Notes under the pieces: generated by a model | The model's database searches: none | Told to the model about the DNA's origin: nothing | What the model saw: only the letters and a program-made list of their open reading frames with translations | Position numbers and translations under genes: made by a program | Shown: positions 1 through 10,425 of the stretch, in pieces | Layout of the letters: each line of letters opens with the position of its first letter | How positions within the stretch are numbered: position 1 is the stretch's first letter | Origin: Geotalea toluenoxydans JCM 15764 | Lineage (GTDB): Bacteria > Desulfobacterota > Desulfuromonadia > Geobacterales > Geobacteraceae | DNA length: 64,000 bases | Direction of reading: 5' to 3' | Assembly (NCBI RefSeq): GCF_001311985.1 | Contig: NZ_BBCJ01000009.1 | Coordinates: forward strand, 1-64,000

Positions 1-3000
1 ATTATCTGGGGTTTGAGAGTAATTTTCAGATGAAATAAAAGTTGAAGTAGGAGATGTAATCCCACCGGCGCAGCTCAGGGACTTAGTGCGTCTGCATCTG
101 GGCCTGCAATTTCACTTACCTGGGTCAATAACGATGAACCTGACATGGCTGGTTACAATGTCTACCGTAAGGCAGCCGATGGGTGGATGAAGTTGACGGC
201 AACCCTGGTCTCAGGCACTCCCTTTGTTGACCAACCATTACCTAACGGTACTTACACTTACAAAATTGCAGCCGTCGATCTTGTGGGTAATGAAAGTACA
301 CCATCTACAGAAGCAGCTGCGACAGTAGCGGTGCAAATTGCCCCGCCGAAAAATCTCCGCGCCGCTCCTGCGTCAGCGGGGAAAGTGATTGAACTCGGCT
401 GGGATTCTCCTGCCGATGGAACAACCAGATATTCTGTCTTCAGGAGCCTTACGCCAGGCGGCCCATATTCGAAACTTTCGAACGTGCCGGTAAACGGGCT
501 GTCTTTCCAGGATACCGGAGTCGTGGTTGGGATAAACTACTATTATGTGGTTACGGCTCTGGATCCTCTAGGTAATGAGAGCGTTTTTTCCAATGAGGCC
601 TCTGCATCGCTCTCCAACTCAGCCTTGCCAAATCGACCGACTCTCTCATACCCGACAGTGCCAGGCGTTCCCATAAACGTTATCGCACCGCTGACCGATA
701 TTGCCGGCATGGCTGAACATGGAGCCCGCGTCGACTTGTACAGAGATGGCCTTTTGGCAGGAAGTGCCATGGCGGCCGCCGCAGACACAGAAATTTTGAT
801 GGAACTGCCCCTGGGGGCCTTTTATCCCGTGTTTACGCCTGATAAGAAGTGGCTGGCATATTACAAGGAAACTACCTTGTGGTTGAAAAACCTGGCAACG
901 AAGGAAGCTGCTCCTGTTGCTACGCCATCCGATGGAGGAACGCCAGGGTGGTACCCTCCTGCTATTTCACCTGATGGCAGCAAAATACTCTTCGAATATC
1001 GGCTTTCCAACAATCTGGTCAATCTCGCGTTATATGACCTGAAAACAGGTACGACGATACCATTCAACAATGATGCAAACGTGTGGGAGTACAGTGCTGT
1101 CTGGTTTCGTGACGGGAAACGGGTCGCGTTCGATTCGGACCGCGACGGATTGGGCTCCTTGTGGATCAAGAACATTGAGACGGGAGAGATCACTCTTTTT
1201 TCAGAGGGCAATTACCCTGATTACATCGGCATCTCTCCTGACAACAGAAAGATAGCCTTTTATGAATACCCTGCTGACGGCAGTTGTCCATTGTTTGTAA
1301 AGGATGTGGCCACTGGCGTCACTGAGCAGACGATAATGGATACCGATTGTTGGTCCTTAAGTTGGAGCCCGGACAGCAGCCGCCTGGCATACATGAATGG
1401 TATGAGTGACCTGATGATGTACGGTGTGGATACTCGGGCCATTCAGCAATTGACTGCATCCGGTACGAACAAGTTGTTTCCTGCATGGTCCCCTGATAGC
1501 AAGCAGATAGCCCTGGCAGAAAACCGGATCGATAAGCCGAACCCCATCTGGATGGTAGATCTGAATGGAAATCAAAGGCTGGTGCGGGAGTACCCAGCCC
1601 CCATCAAGTCTCTTTCGTGGCTTTCATCGGGGAGTCTTCTGTGCACGACGCAGGATGCTGCCTATTCGATTACACCGGCAGGGTCATTTAGTGTTGCAGG
1701 GGTGGCTCTTGAGCCGGGAAATAATTCCGTTACGGCAATAGCGTGGATGAATCAGGAACGGCGAGCTTGCCTTCCGAAGCGGTTTCTATTTTTCTGGATC
1801 CGGTTTATTTGCCTGATGTAGGGATTGCTGACGGCGACATTACCATTATCCCGGCAGTACCCAGACCGGACGAAGATGTGGTTGCCGCAGCTTTTGTTAC
1901 CAATTTCAGTCAGATTCAGGTTGATGACGTGCCTGTTGCGGTATACCTCTGGGATGCTGCGGGAAGCCTTCGTCTCCTCAAGACTGAGATTGTGCCCCAC
2001 CTGGCACCGCTGAGTTCGGTCGAAATAGACACGACCATAACCGGAGGCCTGGCAACAGGCACTAATTCACTGATCGTGGTGGTAGATCCAGAGAACAGCA
2101 TCAAAGAGTATGTTGAATCCAACAATGTCGTCACGAAAGATTTTTTCGTCACTGACCGTGAGGGGGTAAGCCTGCTCGCTTCGCTGGATGCTGCCCAATA
2201 TGGCACTAATCAAAATCTTTTAGCCCGCGTTGATATTCAAAACAGCGGCGGGCCAGCCACCGGCAGTCTTTCAATAACCATCGAAGATGGAGACGGGCAT
2301 GTGGTTGGGCAGGTTGATCAAGCTACAGTCACTGTTCCCTATGGGGTGGTGACGGATTACAACAGTAACTGGAACACCGGTGCTACCTTTGCAGGGGCCT
2401 ATCAACTGCACGCTGCATTCACCGGCACCGATGGTGCGGTTGTTGAAAGTCGGACGCCATTCCAAATCATTCCGGACATAAGGATTGACGCCGCTATCAC
2501 TACGGATAAGCAGAAGTACGACCCACAGCAGAACGTTGGCATCTCCGTGGCCTTTAAAAACAGCGGTGTCAATTACATGGTGCCGCTGCTTTCGGCCCGA
2601 GTGCGCATTGTCGGCCAGGACAATTCCCTGAATTTTTCCGGAGAGCAGACTGCTGTCAACGTCATTCCGGGCGCAACGGGGAGTTTCCAATATGCGTGGA
2701 ATACCAAACTCACAACTCCAGGCCTGTATAATGCCATAGTAGATATTTACTCCGGTGACCGCTTGGTAACAACTGCCTCCACCAGTTTCTCGATCCTTCC
2801 GCACATCTCTGTGAATGGTTCATTAACAGCCGACCTGCCTGTGGTGTCCATTGGTGGAAAGATAAATGCCGTTTACATGGTTGCCAACAGTGGCAACGTA
2901 GGTACAACCGGCACGGCAGTTGTCTCCTTGATCGATCCGGAGACCCTGACCGTTGTGGAATCCATGGAGCGGGCAGTTACTATCCCTATAGAGGCCACTA

Positions 3001-5834
3001 TTTCTGGTGCAGTGGAGTTTCCATCTGCGGGACTCTCAAGCAAAAAGTATCTTATACGCCTTCAGTATCTTGATCTGCAAGGCGGCAGGACAATCGCTTC
3101 AATCCCCGTCACGATCAAGGACATCTTGCCCCCTGTGGCAACAATCCTGGCACCGGTAGAAGGTGCGACCTACACCAAGGATGTGGCTTTCACCGCGTTA
3201 CTGTCCGATGATGCTTCAGGTATAGATAAGGCAGAATACGCCATTGACAACGGCCCATGGCAGCTTCTGCCTCCTGTCGACCCGGCGAAAGGGAAATACG
3301 GTGCCCTTTGGGCTCCTGTTCCTCGTGATCAGGGCCTCCACACGGTCAGGTTCCGCGGTACCGACCGGGCGGGGAAATGTCAGCACTCCGGTCAAGGCCT
3401 CTTTTACTGTCATTGTCGATACCACTCCGCCGTCACTACAGATCACCACCCCGAGCGACGGCTCCTATACTGGCAGCGAAACCCTGAAGGTTACTGGCAC
3501 CGTTACCGATGAAACTGGTGTACAAACTCTTTCCATCAATAGTGAGACTGTTGCGGTGCAGGCAGATGGCAGTTTCAATCATGCCATTGCACTGAAAACC
3601 GGGCCAAACGTCATTACCATTACGGCCACGGACCTGGTCGGCAATGTTGCAACCGTGACCAGGAATGTTACCTATGACAACAGGCCGCCGGTGACGGCGA
3701 TAACAGTCGGCTTGCCGCAGTACATTGGTGCGGACGGGACCCTCTACATCCAGGGAAGCACACCCGTTACTCTCTCCGCAACGGATGACGCTGCAGGGGT
3801 GCAAAAGACCGAGTATCGCATCGACGGCGGGGCATGGCTCGACTACACGCCCTTTGTCATCCCCATGGAAGGGAGCCATGTCATCGCCTACAGGAGCACT
3901 GACACAGTCGGTAACAGGGAGCCCGAAAAGGTCCTGCACGTTATCGTTGACGGTACTTCGCCTGTCGCGGCGGTCAATGTAGCAATCCGCAATACACGGC
4001 ATCGGGTGATTTTTATGTGAGCGACAAAACCGCGATCACCATCACCGCCGCCGACAACGCCAGCGGCGTAAAAACATCGAATACAGTATCGACGGCGCAC
4101 CCTTTGTTGTTTTCAGCGAGCCATTCACCTTGGCGGTTTATGCCGAAGGGCGCCATACCATAGCCTACCGTTCAACCGACAACCTCGGCAACATGGAAAC
4201 GCTGAAACAGCTCTCCCTGATCTTGGACGAAAGCATGCCCACTACCACCATCGAAGGCTCTGATCCGCTGGTGCAGGGGGTCGTCAATACCGTGTCTCCG
4301 GTTACCGCGTTTACTTTGACTGCCGCGGACGCTCTCTCCGGCGTCAAGGAGATCTGGTACAGGTTCGACGAAGACCAGTGGCAGCTCTATAATGGTCCGT
4401 TCACTTTGGCTGGCCTCAAGGCAGGCTCCCATACCATAACTTACGGAGCTGTAGACAATGTGGAGAATGCGGAGCCTCAACAGACCATCACCGTCAGGTT
4501 GGTCTCTTTCGAGACCCAAAAAGGGATAGCCACCGACCCGGTTGTCCTCTTCTTCTCCGGAAAGGACCACGACAGATGATGAGGAGCACGGGGAACACCA
4601 GGAGGCCGACAGGCTCGTCGCGCTGCTTGATTCCATCAAGGTTTCCTATTACCGCGCCAGGGATGAGGAAGATTTTCAACTGGCCCGTCGCTCGGGCAGA
4701 TATAACATTTATCTGTTGACTGACGAGGGAAAGAAAGAGGCCGGGGCGGAGGTACGCGAAGCCTTGTACTACGGGGACGGCTTGCTCTTTATCAAGACTC
4801 GCCCGGAGAGCGATGACAATCTGAGTGACATCTTCGGCGTCAAATTCACCGGAAAGTCAACGAGCCGCGACCTGATGGTCGACATCCAGGAAGGCCTGCT
4901 GGGGGCGCCACGTACCCTAGAGACTGCGGGTAAAACGGCAGTGACGACCATTACTTCAGGTACTGCGAAAGTCCTTGGGACGGTCGCCGATAAACACGGC
5001 CGATTGCCGGCCATCATCCATAACGAGTACGGCAGGGGAAAAGCATTGCTAATGACCTTCAACCTTGCCCATTCCCCCGATAGTTCAAAGGCAGCGGACC
5101 TTCTCGGCAAGGCTTTGCATCTGCTCAAGCCACAGGAACATTACCTGCGCCCCCTCTGCAGTGTCCCCGTTACTATCCAGACAGGTAACTCGACCGAGCC
5201 TTTCGGCATCGAGGTGGAGGAAACAATACCGGCATCCGCCACTGTCGATACCATCACTCCGCCCGTAAATCCTGTGGAGGGCATCATTACCTGGCGGCAA
5301 TATCTGGGGGGCTCGGAAAGGTTCAACCTCGGCTACTACCTCAACCTCCCCGACACCAAGGGGGAGTACACGACCCGCACCGTGGTCAGGTACGCCAATT
5401 ACGGCGCTTACCGCTTCTATGGCCGTAGCGAAAAGACCTTTACGCTGGAGCATGATTCCGCCGGTCTGCTGCAGTCGGTTATCAACGACCTGTTGGTACT
5501 CCCCGTGAAGGAGAAAAAGGACCGGAAGCGTGTGGATAAGGCCCTGTCCGAGCTTTATAAGGTTCTTCAAGGGGCTGTAGATCGGGATCAAGCAGAGGAC
5601 AATCTGGAGAGAATTCTCGACGCTGCGGAAGAGGTGGCAGAACTGACTGAGGAACCAAAGGAGTTGCGAGTGAAGTTGGATGAACTCATGAAGATTTGGC
5701 AGCGGAAGTGGTATCTGCTGCAGGATGGGCATCCAAAGGAAATAGAAGGTGATGATAAAGACGAGGAGGAAGACGACCGCAGGGAGGCTGACGGCAGCCG
5801 TGACAAGTCTTGTGATGTAGTGAAGTTGGACTGA
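1..5834 (+). CDS. giant multidomain cell-surface protein, 5' truncated, frameshifted
   Basis: One long surface protein whose start lies before the window. Reading through all frames gives, in order: two fibronectin-III-like domains (about nt 60-620; GYNVYRK and YSVFRS strands), a PD40/TolB-like beta-propeller (about 780-1690; repeated AISPDGSKILF-type blades), CARDB-like domains (about 1830-2820), Ig/OmpL47-like repeats (about 3130-4500; repeated YRIDGG and YRSTDxxGN motifs), then a unique C-terminal part ending in a charged helical tail rich in Glu, Asp and Lys (about 5500-5834). The frame changes near 28, 68, 1745, 3375, 3982, 4073 and 4570, each time resuming the expected domain. An AAA at 3375 where AA is expected and a missing A near 4073 point to homopolymer errors. 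No membrane anchor or sorting signal is visible at the C terminus. Probably secreted or surface exposed; specific function unknown. Confidence 0.75.
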
Positions 5835-5849
5835 GCCGCCAGGGGGTGC

Positions 5850-6314
5850 CTAAAAGCACCCCAACTGGCACTGCTTGATTTTATATTTCTGGACATTGGC
5901 CGCTTCGGCGACGGCCATCGGTTTGACCTTGAGCTCCCGGGCGAGGGCAGCGGCGGCGGTACAGGTGAACTCTCCCTTTTCACCGAGGGCTGCGACCCGG
6001 CGGGCGATTTCTTCGGTGAATGGTTCCTTTACCGTGCCGGTATGGGCGGTCTTGCTCACCTTGAAACAGCCGAGCTGGCAGTCGGTGATGCGGAGGCCGA
6101 GCCTGTCGATCATGGCGCCGACGGCCAGGCGGGAAATGCCGGCATCGGCAGCGATCCTCCAGGCTGACGGACAGGGAACGTAGCCGTCCCTGGCAGCGCC
6201 CCTGACTGCTGTCTCCAGATCTTGGAGGGCTTCTTGTGAGAGATTATCGGGGTTTTCGGGCAGGTTTATCCTGCCCTTTTTCTTTTGACGGTCGGCATCG
6301 TTGAAGTCGCGCAT
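5850..6314 (-). CDS. uncharacterised duplicated HTH-like protein with two CQLGCF motifs
   Basis: A protein of about 154 residues that I do not recognise. The ATG at 6314 has an AGAGGA site about 6 nt upstream; an upstream in-frame ATG lacks this. After a basic N terminus the protein consists of two related segments of about 55 residues. Each has one Cys in a VPCPSAW or FTCTAAA context, a helix-turn-helix-like pattern (IAADAGISRLAVGAMIDRL in the first), and each ends in the same motif, CQLGCF; the second copy closes the protein. That makes three matched cysteines per repeat, suggesting binding of metal or a redox role in addition to possible DNA binding. Both functions are inference. It lies downstream of the 2-hydroxyacid dehydrogenase gene on the same strand and converges on the surface-protein gene. 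Confidence 0.65.
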   Translation of the reverse strand: MRDFNDADRQKKKGRINLPENPDNLSQEALQDLETAVRGAARDGYVPCPSAWRIAADAGISRLAVGAMIDRLGLRITDCQLGCFKVSKTAHTGTVKEPFTEEIARRVAALGEKGEFTCTAAAALARELKVKPMAVAEAANVQKYKIKQCQLGCF

Positions 6315-6406
6315 GGGATTCCTCTTTCTGCATCGGTTGCTGTATAAAAACATTGTTTTATGCAATCGATGAAATAGCTCCAACCGCACGATTTGTCAAG
6401 GGAAGA

Positions 6407-7393
6407 TCAAGGGTGCCTCAGGTGCGCACCGTTGACGATGTTCACCGGTGCGCCGGCCAGGAAAGAGCGGATGTTTTCGGCGACGATGGCGGTCAGCCTG
6501 CGCCTGGCGGCGAGGGAGGCCCAGGCCAGATGGGGGGTGAAGATGCAGTTCGGGGCGGCGAGGAGTGGGTTATCGGCCAGCATCGGTTCGTGGGCGACCA
6601 CATCCAGCCCGGCACCGGCAATACGGCCTGTTTTGAGGGCCTCTGCCAGATCGGTTTCGTTGACTAGCCCACCTCGGGATACATTGATCAGGAAAGCGCC
6701 TGGTTTCATGACCGACAGGAGGGCGGTATTGACGAAGCTCGTGTTTTCCTCGGTTTGTGGGCAGTTGAGGGAGACCACGTCGGCAACGGCGAAGAGTTTC
6801 TCAAGGGGGAGAAAGCGGACCGGTAGCGGGCCGGGGTCCTTGGGGCGGGGATTGTAGGCGACGATGCGCATGCCGAAGGCGGCGCCGATTCTGGCCACAG
6901 CCTGGCCGATGGCGCCGAAACCGACAATGCCGAGTGTCAGGCCGTCCAACTCCAGGATCGACGTCTTCCAGAAGGAATGATCCGGGCAGCGGACCCATTC
7001 CCCTTCCTTGACCGCTGTGTCGTGCAGCCCGACCCGGTTGGTCAGCTCCAGGAGCAGGGCAAAGGCGGTCTGGGCAACGGACTCGGTGGAGTAGGCGGGG
7101 ACATTGGCTACCGGGATGCCGCGCCGTCCCGCTTCTGCCACGTCCACGTTGTTATAGCCGGTGGCCAGGAGCGAAATGTAGCGCAGGTTGGGGAGTTGGG
7201 CCAGGGTGGCGGCATCCAGTTTCACCTTGCTGGTGAGGATGATTTCCGCATCCCTGGCCCGTTCCACTTTGAGTTCTGGAGGGGTCCGGTCGTAAATGGT
7301 ACAACTGCCGAGCGCCTCGACGGCATCCCAAGGGTTGTCTCCGGGGTTGATGGTATAGCCGTCTAGGATGACGATGGCCGGTGGCTTGCTCAT
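6407..7393 (-). CDS. D-2-hydroxyacid dehydrogenase (glycerate dehydrogenase type)
   Basis: Cytoplasmic NAD(P)-dependent dehydrogenase interconverting 2-oxoacids and D-2-hydroxyacids. The 328 residues are intact. The nucleotide-binding motif GIVGFGAIGQAVA lies near residues 156-167, and the family's catalytic triad is visible as Arg240 (INVSRGG), Glu269 (VAHEP) and His288 (TPHLAWAS). The length and the compact C terminus fit the HprA (hydroxypyruvate/glycerate dehydrogenase) branch rather than SerA, which carries an ACT domain. The ATG at 7393 follows an AAGGAA site. It stands 93 nt upstream of the duplicated HTH-like gene and 283 nt downstream of cstA. The substrate cannot be fixed from sequence; glycerate or glyoxylate is the usual one. 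Confidence 0.85.
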   Translation of the reverse strand: MSKPPAIVILDGYTINPGDNPWDAVEALGSCTIYDRTPPELKVERARDAEIILTSKVKLDAATLAQLPNLRYISLLATGYNNVDVAEAGRRGIPVANVPAYSTESVAQTAFALLLELTNRVGLHDTAVKEGEWVRCPDHSFWKTSILELDGLTLGIVGFGAIGQAVARIGAAFGMRIVAYNPRPKDPGPLPVRFLPLEKLFAVADVVSLNCPQTEENTSFVNTALLSVMKPGAFLINVSRGGLVNETDLAEALKTGRIAGAGLDVVAHEPMLADNPLLAAPNCIFTPHLAWASLAARRRLTAIVAENIRSFLAGAPVNIVNGAHLRHP

Positions 7394-7676
7394 GGGGCGG
7401 TTCCTTCCTTACTGGTTATGGAATAATTCCGATTCATCCGGGCTTCCTTGGAAATAAAAGGCAGCCGCGACATCGGCCGTTCACTCTGTCGCCACAGCTG
7501 CGGACCTTGCGGTGCCGCCCGCGTAACGAAACACGATGCTTGAAGTAGCGGATCTCCTCCATTCGACATGAGGCGGGTGTCCGCTCACCGCTGCAGCTCG
7601 TCGCTCACTCCCGATGCCACGACTGCCTTCCCCGGAAATGTCTGAAGAACCAAGTTTCGAGAGTGTACCACAAATC

Positions 7677-9518
7677 TCATTCCTGGGCAGCAGGCAGGGC
7701 ATACCGATCATCGGGGATCTCGACGTTTTCCACCACCGAATCGCCGTTGGCATCGACCACCCGTTCCTTGACCTGGAGGAGTTTGTACCAGCGCAGGAAG
7801 GCCGAGATGAAGACGATGGACATGAGGATCATGAGGATAACCGAGAGAACGGCCAGGAGCATCAGCCTTGGGGAGGAAGTTGCGGGTAATGTTCAGATAG
7901 CCGGCGCTCATGGTGATGGGGATCATTAAAATACCAGGCACCACGGCCACCCAGGCGTAACGCGCCCTGCCGAGCCTGATGAGCATGGTGGCGCCGACAA
8001 TGAGTGCGCAGGTGGCCAGCAGCTGGTTGCTCATGCCGAAGAGCGGCCAGATGGTGGTGATGTCGCCCGTATAGACCAGGTAGCCCCAGGCCGAGGTGAA
8101 GATGAGGCTGGTGACGATGACCCCCGGCGTCCAGGTATTGTCGGTGAAACGGGGATAGACCTTGGCCAGCATCTCCTGGAGCAGGTAACGGCCGACCCGG
8201 GTACCGGCATCGACTGCGGAGAGGATGAACACCGCTTCGAACATGATGGCGAAGTGATACCAGTAGGCCATGAGGCCTTTCATGAAGGGGATGGAGGAGA
8301 AGATGTAGCCATGCCCACTGCCAGGGAGACGGCCCCGCCGGGACGGCCCTGCACCTGCTCGCCCACCTCACGTGCCAGTTCGGGGAGGTTTACGGTTGTC
8401 ATACCCAGGGCCTCGAATGCTTTGGGGGCGGAATTGATGGCGAAATAGTCGGCCGGTACCAAGGTGCAGGCGGCAATCAGGGCCATGATCGCCACGAAAC
8501 CTTCGGTGAGCATGGCGCCATAGCCGACGAAGAGGACGTCACGTTCCCGGGCGATCATCTTCGGCGTGGTGCCGGTGCCGATGATGGCGTGGAATCCTGA
8601 AAGGGCGCCGCAGGCAATGGTGATGAAGATAAAGGGAAACACCGCGCCGGGGATGACCGGTCCGCCGCCGCCTGCAAACTGGGTGATGGCGGGCATCTGC
8701 AGCTGGGGATGGACGGCGACGATGCCCAGGGCCAGCAAGACGATGGTCCCGATTTTCAGATAGGTGGAAAGGTAGTCGCGGGGGACGAGCAGGAACCAGA
8801 CCGGCAGTACCGAGCAAAAAAGCCGTAGATGGGGATGATGAGGCGATCTCTTTCTTGGAAAAGGTGAACAAGGAGGCCAAGGTGGGGTTTGCCGCCACGT
8901 AGGGGCCGGCCAGTACTGACAGGAGTAGGAGCAGCACGCCGATGACGCTCGCCCCCTTGACGTCGCCGGGCTGATGTTGTGCATGTAGATGCCCATGACC
9001 ATGGCGATGGGGATGGTGCAGAAGACGGTGAACGTGCCCCAGGGACTGGCGAACATGGCATTGACGACCGCTATGGAGAGCCCTGCCAGGGTGAGGATCA
9101 GGATGAAGAGAATGGCGATGGAGGCGACTTTACCGGCGACGTTGCCGATTTCGGCCCCGGCGATGGCCGATAGGCTCTTCCCCTTGTGGCGTATCGAGGC
9201 GAAGAGGACGATGGAGTCGTGAACCGCACCGGCGACAACGGCGCCGATAATGATCCAGAGGGCACCGGGGAGGAAGCCGAACTGGGCTGCCAGAACCGGC
9301 CCGAGCAGTGGTCCTGCCGCGGCGATGGCGGCGAAGTGGTGGCCGAAAAGGACATACTTGTCAGTCTTGACGTAGTCGTGGCCGTCGGCAAGGGTCACTG
9401 CCGGGGTCGGCCGGTCGTCGTTCAACGCCATGACCCGCCTGGCGATAAACAGCCCGTAAAAGCGGTAGCCGATGGCAAAGACACAGAGGGACGTGAAAAT
9501 CAGGGTTAACGCATTCAT
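7677..9518 (-). CDS. cstA: CstA/BtsT-family carbon starvation carrier, frameshifted
   Basis: Integral inner-membrane carrier of the carbon starvation CstA family, whose studied members import pyruvate or peptides. The reconstructed protein has about 614 residues with many hydrophobic segments. Recognisable blocks are FGHHFAAIAAAGPLLGP, AGAVHDSIVLFASIRHKGKS and SGFHAIIGTGTTPKMI. The ATG at 9518 has a strong AGGAGGTG site. The frame changes near 8950, 8820, 8310 and 7865; each alternative frame continues conserved CstA sequence, so these look like base-calling errors. A LytS/LytT-type two-component system is encoded immediately upstream on the same strand, as with E. coli BtsSR and its target btsT, which makes pyruvate-responsive control plausible by analogy. 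Confidence 0.85.
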
Positions 9519-9603
9519 GGATCCACCTCCTGGGGAGACTCCCGATATGGTCGGTTTGTACCCAGAATAACCCCGGCCGGACAGGAGAAAAAAAGGAAAA
9601 CGG

Positions 9604-9652
9604 TGAATGGTTGAATGGGAGGGATGAATGGTCGATTTTCGGCCATGAATGG
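9604..9652 (-). promoter_or_regulatory. four phased CCATTCA repeats, candidate LytTR operator
   Basis: Four copies of TGAATGG (CCATTCA on the coding strand of cstA) begin at 9604, 9612, 9625 and 9646. The last two are 21 bp apart, the spacing of the paired direct repeats bound by LytTR regulators. On the minus strand the copy at 9625 reads ACCATTCAT, matching the published LytTR half-site pattern at 8 of 9 positions by my comparison. They lie 86-134 bp upstream of the cstA start and just after the LytTR regulator gene. A weak -10-like TATTCT follows between them and cstA. The operator role is inferred. Confidence 0.45.
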
Positions 9653-9669
9653 CAGTTAGGGTCAGGTAA

Positions 9670-10425
9670 TCAGAGATCCAGGGATCTTTTCAGATCCTTG
9701 GCATGATAGCGGCTCACCATGATCTCGGTCCGGTTCCGGTCGTCCATGGTCAGCCTGAAACTGCCGTTGAACCAGGGGATTGCCTCCAGAACATGATTGG
9801 TGTTGACCAGGAAGCTGCGGTGAACCCGGACGAAGCCGTGACGGGCGAGTTTGCTCTCCAGTTCAGTGAGGGTGGACCGGCTCCGATAGCGGTCGGTTGC
9901 CGTATGGACGTGGACGGCGCCTTCCTCCGCCTGGGCAAAGACTATCCGTTCGGGTGAGGTGGGGATGATCCGCTCTCCCTGGTAGAGGGGAAGCTTTCCG
10001 GTACAGCCTTCGTGTCCATCGCCGGCTGCCGGGGTTACATCACCCGGCGCGGGTTTGCTCCCCATTAGCCGGGCCGCCTTGGAGACGGCCTTGGCCACCC
10101 GCTCCAGGGTGAAGGGCTTCAACAGGTAATCGACCGCCTCCACCTCGAATGCCTCGCAGGCATAATTTTCGAAGGCAGTGGCGAAAATCACCAGGGGGTG
10201 GGTGGGAAGCTCGGCAAGGAGCTGCGCCAGTTCGATGCCGCTGATGCCGGGCATGTGAATGTCAAGGAAAAGCAGTTCCGGGTTCGTTTCCCGGATTCCG
10301 GCCAGAGCGGTGCTGCCGCTACCCGCTTCACCGACCACGACAACCCCTTCCATTTGCTGCAGGAGGTAGCGGAGTTCCTCCCGGGCCGGTGTCTCATCAT
10401 CGACAATGAAGGCTTTGATGGTCAT
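9670..10425 (-). CDS. LytTR-family response regulator
   Basis: DNA-binding response regulator of 251 residues. The receiver domain (about 1-120) has the acidic pair VDDE near residues 9-11, phospho-acceptor Asp55 in FLDIHMPG, and the conserved Lys in YLLKPF. A linker of about 25 residues leads to a LytTR DNA-binding domain (about 150-251) with the typical VHRSFLVN and NGSFRLTM segments. Its start overlaps the end of the sensor kinase gene by 4 nt (ATGA), so the two are translationally coupled. The closest functional analogy is BtsR/YpdB in E. coli, which control CstA-family or related transporters; here the next gene is the CstA-type carrier. Confidence 0.9.
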   Translation of the reverse strand: MTIKAFIVDDETPAREELRYLLQQMEGVVVVGEAGSGSTALAGIRETNPELLFLDIHMPGISGIELAQLLAELPTHPLVIFATAFENYACEAFEVEAVDYLLKPFTLERVAKAVSKAARLMGSKPAPGDVTPAAGDGHEGCTGKLPLYQGERIIPTSPERIVFAQAEEGAVHVHTATDRYRSRSTLTELESKLARHGFVRVHRSFLVNTNHVLEAIPWFNGSFRLTMDDRNRTEIMVSRYHAKDLKRSLDL

